The notes under the pieces: generated by a model
Database searches by the model: none
Told to the model about the DNA's origin: nothing
Seen by the model: only the letters and a program-made list of their open reading frames with translations
Program-made: the position numbers and the translations under genes
In this document: positions 58,201-64,000 of the stretch, piece after piece
Numbering within the stretch: the first letter of the stretch is position 1
Layout: each line of letters begins with the position of its first letter
Assembly: GCA_033439795.1 (NCBI GenBank)
Contig: JAUTDP010000012.1
Location: forward strand, 868,001-932,000
DNA length: 64,000 nucleotides
Origin: Sordaria brevicollis
Lineage: Eukaryota; Ascomycota; Sordariomycetes; Sordariales; Sordariaceae
Reading direction: 5' to 3'

Positions 58201-60610
58201 TATTCTGTCTGTTCTGGCAGTCTGGCAGCAGTCCTGGCTCGCCTGGAAATCGTGGACCTTGATCGCTGTGTGACAGCTTGGCATAGTTGAGTTGTCGAGC
58301 TTGTTTGGCTCCCAGGCTCCCATCAAAGGTAGAGAGGTCGGCGTTCAACGACACGACGATCTTCCTCATTACAAGGGCAAAGACGAGCTGACACAAGACA
58401 AGGGAGAAAAGAAGAAGAAGAAGGCAGACTGCTTCATCGATCGGATCACGAAGGATCATGCTCAACTTTACAAACTCCTATTTTCCGGGGTCGTGATCAA
58501 ACAAACACGGCAACTTGCTTAAGATAACTCAACCATTGTTACAGATCCCCCTAGTTATCGGCGACCTGTATCATTCAGCATTCCTTCCTCCCTCTCGACC
58601 ATTAACCAGACAATTGGTAACTGATCACCCAATAATCGCTACTGCGGTACATACCAAGCCTGAACGGATACCACAGTACTGTACTGTAGATACTCCGGAC
58701 CCCGGACTTTTGGGATTCAAGGTAATGTGTCTACATACCAATCATCACTATCAAAAAGCTTGACCAAGAAGGCAGAACAATAAGCACCCCCAGAGATTGG
58801 GTGCGTTGAAGGTTTGTTCAACAAGGAACCTCGTCTTCGTGTACTGTAGAATGCGGAAGGCAATCATACGATGGCGCTTGCATATCGATCGTGTGAATGC
58901 TAAAAAAGAGAGACAACAAAAAGAGGCATCCTTCAAAAAAAGAAAAAGCAAAGAGCGGGAATCGGCAAAAGCCAAGGTTTAAGTCTAAGCCAAGGAAACG
59001 CCCCCAAATGTGCCCTGAAGGGGTTTCTTTCTTCAAGGGATAAGGTTTATTCGGTATCCTTGTCTTTGTTTCGGCCCGGGGACCTACATCGTTCACGGGA
59101 AAGGTTAATCCCCAGATATGATTGCGCTCATCGCCGAACTCTTTCATTCGAACAGACAAAAGCTGAAAGTCGAAAGCTGAATGATCAACGACTATCATCG
59201 TCATCATCGCCCCCAACTGGACCGAAAACGCAACGAAACGGTCTTGGTTCCGTCTGCGAACTTTCCCTACGATACCAGATGCTAAATGCAATCTTGGCAC
59301 CTAACGTTCATCAAGTTCGGGCCCTCATCCGGGGCGGCGAAGCTAGCCCTAACCATGCTGCATGCAGGGTATTTTTATCATTAGAGGCATCAAGATCACG
59401 CTCATAGCCATTCTTCCAGAATTAGGTGGCGTCTCAACGATGCCTAGCAAACATTCACCAAAACTGGTGAGGCTTTGGGGAAATATCCCGGACGGTGTGG
59501 CTCAGGGTGGGACGACTTTCGGGGAGGCAGCGAGAAGCGCGGGATGCCAGCCACTGAAGAAGGGCTTGGACTGTTAAAGCCTTACAAGCCATACCCGAGA
59601 CATCGCCTATTTCACAACAGTGAAAGGGCTACGAGAGAGAAAAGTGCACGGTATGGTATGTACAGCAAGCCGGAAAACAGGAGAGGAAGAAAACTTAGTT
59701 GCCTTCTTTTGCGGTAGGGAGTCGGGTACCTCACATCGACACATCAAGTGTCTCACTTACCACACTGCCTTTCTCTTCCTTCACAGCAGAAATCAGGCTT
59801 GTGGCGTTCCATCCGCGAAAGCCATGAAGCCATTACATTTGGTCGGAGTTTGTCTTGTCTCACTTGTATGGCGACGAACCGGACTAAAGAAAGAGCTACG
59901 TACTGACCTGCGGAAAGAACGTCGATGCGGTGATGACAGTGTGCGGGAACTGCTGAGTGTAAGTCATTCCCAGCTCATTCCCACCATATACACAGCAAGG
60001 ACTACGCCGAACGGGATTACCTCACAGTGTACTGTGCTGAAGGATACTTACGGTGGTGCCTGAAAGGGCTGAGAATGTCACTCATAAGCGCGCTACAACC
60101 AATAGGGAGCGTAGGTTTAGACATAACCTTTCCCCTTTTGATCGATGATGGACATGGACGGACAATGGGGAGGGCCCCTCCCATGCCACTCCCATGCCCA
60201 AATTCCAATGTTCCGTATCACACACATACTCCGTGTACCGGGGACCGTACCGTGTAAGTGGTAAGGGCTCTCTTTGTTTGGATGTGTTGCACTGGTCGGC
60301 GAGGTTGAGTGTGGCAGAGAGGGTAAGCTGCATTGGGGTTACTTGGTTTTCGGGCTTGTCTATCTTGAGGCTTTTCCCCTAGCTCCAAGGGGAGGGGTGG
60401 TGAGGTCAGTAAAAAAGGATGCATATAAGACTCGAGATGGAACCCTTCAAAGAGATGTGGAATGTTCTGGGTTTTAGTCTGGTCTCTGTTGTTGTTTTGT
60501 TTTGTCTTGTTTTTGGATATTTGTTGGGTTGAGTTTTGCTTCGACACTTCACCTCACTACTACCTCACTTCCACTTGGTATAGAGACTTTGCCCAACAAC
60601 ATCAACCACT
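55258..60610. other. Gene-poor region (5.3 kb)
   Basis: No convincing gene between the Zn2Cys6 regulator and the ABCG transporter. The part from about 55740 to 56480 is rich in CGA/TCG words and differs in texture from its flanks, perhaps a decayed insertion. The rest (57600-60480) has AT-richer sequence and short frames only. The last few hundred bases are the ABCG promoter and leader. Confidence 0.45.
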
Positions 60611-62738
60611 ATGGGCTCCACCAACCCTTCCTCCGGGAACAGCACCGAAGTCGAACGGAAGAATGTCATCGTCGAAGGAATCGATATCGAAAGCCATGCC
60701 GTTGCCGAATCCCATCTCATCAACACCACGGTGAAGAACATCAGCTGGAAGGGCGTCACGGTTACAGTCAAGGACAGGGAGACGAAGGAACCAAAGAATA
60801 TCGTCGACAATGTGGAGGGTATTGTAGAAGCCGGTACGTCCTTTCACCTCACAAACCCACCCAATACCTCACGCCACTAAAATGTACTTCTTTCTTCCAC
60901 CAGGCGAGATCCTAGCCCTCATGGGCCCATCAGGCTGCGGCAAAACAACCCTCCTAAACTTCCTCGCTTCCCGCCCTCTGCCTTCCTCCTCCGGCGGCAG
61001 CACCACCTCTGGCTCCGTGCTCATCAACGGCCAACCCATTTCCGCCTCCACCTTCCGCGAGATCACCCGCTTCGTCGAGCAAGAAGACCACCTCATCGGG
61101 TCTCTCACCGTGAAGGAAACACTGAACTTTAGTTCCCGGCTCGCTACCTCCTCCAAGGTTCTCCCCAAGAAGGAGCGGATTGCTAGGATCGAAGGATTGC
61201 TAGACGCCTTTGGACTGCGAGAGCAAAGGGATGCACTGATCGGAACGCCCATCCGCAAGGGAATCAGTGGTGGCCAGAAGAGGCGAGTGGGTGTTGCCAG
61301 TCAGTTGATTACCAGCCCACGAATCTTGTTTTTGGATGAGCCGACGAGTGGATTGGATAGTAAGGCCGGGTGGGAGGTGGTCAAGTATTTGAAGGGGGTT
61401 GCTAGGAGGAATAATGTGAGTTCCACCCCCCTCCCCTTTCATTTTTGGGGCAAGGGAAGGGAATACTAACGGAGCGAATACAGTTGATCATTATCGCGAG
61501 TATCCATCAGCCTTCGACGGCGACTTTCAACTTGTTCGACAAACTCATGCTTTTGTCTGCCGGCAAGACGCACTACTTTGGTTCTGTCGCGGGCGTCACG
61601 GAGCATTACGAGTCCCTTGGGCATGAGGTGCCGTTGCATGTCAACCCGGCTGAGTTCTTGTTGGATATGGTCAATATTGACTTTGCCTCTGAGCGTCAAG
61701 ATGCTATCAAGGCGTTGGATGATATGCAGACTGCCTGGCAAGGATCGGAGAGATCGAAGCAGTTGAGTGCTGCGGTGGCGGAGGCGGAAGCCAGAGGTGG
61801 TGAACTACTTGATATGGTCGAGCAAGGAACTAAGCCGGGTCTGGTCAGCAGCACGGTAACGCTACTGCACCGCAGTTTCGTCAAGAGTTACCGCGATGTC
61901 GTGGCGTACGGTACTGTCTGGGTGAGGTTGGATGCTGCTCAGGAGAGTATCATTCCTTTCATCAATGCTTTGTTCTTGTAAGTCTAACCCCCCGCCCCTT
62001 TCCTCTCAGCATACATGCTAACGATTGTCAACCAACAGCGGCTCCGCCTTCATGTCCTTCATGGCCGTCGCCTACTGCCCCGCCTGGCTCGAGGACTACT
62101 TCCAATACATCAAAGAACGTCGCAACGGTCTTTACGGCCCCACCGCCTTGATAATCTCCAACTTCCTCATCGGCCTCCCCTACCTCTTCCTCTTCTCCCT
62201 CTTGTTCTCCGTCATCTCCTACTGGCTCGTCAACTTCCAGCCCACGGCGACCGCCTTCTTCACCTGGATCTTCTGGCTCTTCTGCGACCTTTTAGCGGCA
62301 GAAGGCTTGGTGATATTCATGTCCTCTCTTTTCCCCAACTTCGTCATCTCCCTCGCGCTCGTCGCTTTTGCCAACGGCCTCTGGATGAGTCTCAACGGGT
62401 TCATGGTCCAGCCTACCATTCTCAATGTGTTTTACAAATACGTTTTCCACTACTGGGACTACCAGAAGTACGTGTTTGAGAACATGATGATTAACGAGTT
62501 CAAGGATCGGGTGTATACCTGCGCCAAGTTGCCGGAGGGTATGACGGGGGTTAATGGCAGTGATTGTCAGTGCATGTTTCAGACGGATTTGGCGGATCAG
62601 TGTCTGATTAGGGGCCAGGGAGTGCTGGATCAGTATGGGTATAAGCCGGGGAACCAGGGGAGGGATATTGGGATTATGTTTTGTATTATTGTGGGGTGGA
62701 GGTTGGCTGCTTGGGTTGTGCTGAAGATGAAGAAGTGA
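60611..62738 (+). CDS. ABCG-type half transporter with shortened first membrane segment, 642 aa
   Basis: Four exons: 60611-60833, 60904-61415, 61484-61977, 62039-62738, all in phase. The nucleotide-binding domain comes first: Walker A GPSGCGKTT (82-90), signature SGGQ (196-199), Walker B ILFLDEPTSGLD with D219 and the catalytic Glu at 220, and the H-loop in ASIHQPS. ABC2-type membrane segments follow, with ERRNGLYGPTALIISNFLIG and the strongly hydrophobic run to LVAFANGLWMSLNGFMV. Two Cys-rich spots (TCAKL, DCQCMF) lie in the last external loop. The order NBD then TMD, in a single copy, makes it an ABCG (WHITE-type) half transporter that must dimerise; the substrate is unknown, often lipids, sterols or pigments. 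Around residues 386-390 the text passes directly from VVAYG to TVWVRLD. Relatives have about 16 more residues there, making up most of the first membrane helix. Confidence 0.85.
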
Positions 62739-63333
62739 GTTTGGTGGGGGTATGAGGAACGGGGATGTTGGGGGGGTGTAACTTCTTTCTTCTTGTGCTT
62801 TAGCGACAGAACTTTTTTATTGTTTTTCGTTTCATAGGTATCTTGCGAGGAGAACCTTGGTGCTGATGATTTAAGAATAATGTTTTACATACAAAGGACC
62901 AGAGACATAGGCATTTTGTTCACGACGACTAGTACAATGAAGTGATTGAAGATAACACATTCCCTGACTTGTTCAATACGGGCACGCCTCGTTGAAAATA
63001 CTTCTTCCCCATGGCATGTGGAAGCATGATTCCTCCCTATCGGCACCAGAACTGAAAGGGTATGCAACTGGCAGTCCCAATTACCAACCACCATCACAGA
63101 TCTCCATCAGAAGGGAATGGAGATGACCAATTCTTCCTGTTTTATCAAGGGAACTAACTCCCCATCATTGTCAAAGTCTTGCCCAAGCTTCCATAAGCCC
63201 CCCCCTTGCCAAGTGTATATAGTTCAAACCCATATCTCCCAAGCAAACTCCCGCTCAGTTATCAACGGATCACACACCACCTACACCCAAAACTTGGATA
63301 TCTAACCCCCATCACAACCATACCTAACTATCA
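62739..63333. other. Convergent 3' intergenic region
   Basis: Between the ABCG stop and the stop of the minus-strand gene at the right edge. T-rich just after the transporter (about 62785-62840), in line with a 3' end. No other feature seen. Confidence 0.6.
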
Positions 63334-63799
63334 TCACCCTGTCTCCGTATCCCCAGCCAAAGGCCCCTCCGTCCCATCATGCAAAACCGCATCCTCCCTA
63401 ACAGCCATATACCACCCCGGCGTCCAACCCGGCTTCCCCAGCCTACTCTTGAGCCAACAAATCGATTTCCCCTCATAATTCCCCCACCCCGCACCTACAC
63501 ACCCTTCCGCCTCGGCGCATCTATCGATGCAAGTCTCTATCGAGTCCGCTTCCCGGTTCGTGATTTCTTTGGCCCCTGCTAGGGAGTTATAGTCCCGGTC
63601 GCAAAGCAGGACGAAACCTTTGCCGGCGGCGGAGGAGGTGGGCGTGGTTTCGTTGGAGGGAGTGTAGAGGGTTAGGTTGTTGGAGGGGCAGATGATGGAG
63701 GTGGAATCGGTGATGGTTGCGGCGGCGGTGGGTGGGGGGAGGTTGGCTGTGTGTGTCCAGGAGGGTAAGGTGGAGGAGGATGTTGTGGTTGGTTTTGAG
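63334..63799 (-). CDS. PAN/Apple-like cysteine-rich protein, C-terminal exon (partial)
   Basis: The minus strand is open from a TATCCTCACAG acceptor (exon starts 63799, phase needs two upstream bases) to a TGA at 63334-63336, giving 155 residues. A Thr/Ser/Pro-rich stretch is followed by about 90 residues with six cysteines: IICPSNN, LLCDRDYN, ETCIDRCAEAEGCVG and KSICWLK, ending GKPGWTPGWYMAV. The Cys spacing and the DC(x)3C-like helix resemble PAN/Apple domains, which bind sugars or proteins outside the cell. The N-terminal part, presumably with a signal peptide, lies to the right. A GCTAAC branch precedes the acceptor, but I could not place the donor with confidence before the window ends. 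Transcribed toward the ABCG gene. Substrate or partner unknown. Confidence 0.65.
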
Positions 63800-63989
63800 C
63801 TGTGAGGATACTGGTTAGCTAGGTACTACTCTACTAGAAGTGACTCGGTGGTAAAGAAAGGGAAGTGAAATTGGGAGTGGCTGGGACAGGAAGGGAAGCA
63901 CCGGGAGAACTCCACAAACCCCGGCTCCGACCGGGAGCGGAGAGCCAAGAGCCGGAGAAGTGGAGTAAGTCATCCCTCCGTGCCCTCCG

Positions 63990-64000
63990 CCCCCCCCCCC
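63990..64000. repeat. C11 homopolymer at window end
   Basis: The last eleven bases are all C. The true length is unknown because the window stops here. Confidence 0.8.

Noticed and set aside
55258..60610. Possible RIP-mutated repeat block
   Set aside because: Base composition is not strongly AT-rich and TA/CA skews are not apparent by eye; only a vague texture change was kept as a weak finding.

Overview
This is nuclear DNA of a filamentous ascomycete, most likely a Sordariales-type Sordariomycete (Neurospora/Sordaria-like). The signs are genes separated by long leaders and tails, short introns with GTRNGT donors and CTAAC/CTGAC branch sites, two Zn2Cys6 regulators, a P450, a HeLo-domain protein and a tRNA-Pro with a small intron. 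No AT-rich repeat-induced-point-mutation block or intact transposon is visible. I support 15 protein genes (two cut by the window ends) and one tRNA. The species call rests on style and protein families only.

Left third (1-24.4 kb) is mostly housekeeping: the tail of an AT-hook protein; a calponin-homology/coiled-coil actin-type protein (minus); a complex I assembly factor (NDUFAF2 type); a conserved fungal protein of unknown role; COG1 of the Golgi tethering complex; a 1305-residue sterol glucosyltransferase (minus); a YcaC-type cysteine hydrolase with a signal peptide; and a C2H2 zinc-finger regulator (minus) whose first 17 codons lie across a 1.37 kb intron.

Middle (24.4-43.2 kb): 8.8 kb with no convincing gene separates the C2H2 regulator from a divergently transcribed Ala/His/Asn-rich protein. 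After another 3.8 kb non-coding leader comes a 1103-residue Zn2Cys6 regulator with three exons, then the tRNA-Pro(AGG) on the minus strand. The large spaces lie next to regulators, which is typical of developmentally controlled fungal loci.

Right third (43.2-64 kb) is accessory in character: a six-exon cytochrome P450 (minus); a HeLo-domain protein fused to a catalytically dead kinase (minus); a four-exon Zn2Cys6 regulator; 5.3 kb without a clear gene; an ABCG-type half transporter; and, at the right edge, the C-terminal exon of a PAN/Apple-like cysteine-rich protein. The most interesting item is the HeLo-pseudokinase, whose layout (N-terminal killer helical domain, C-terminal dead kinase) parallels animal MLKL. 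The second is the ABCG transporter, which appears to lack most of its first membrane helix by a clean in-frame deletion. All splice models were built by eye from donor, branch and acceptor sites and checked for reading phase; none has transcript support here.
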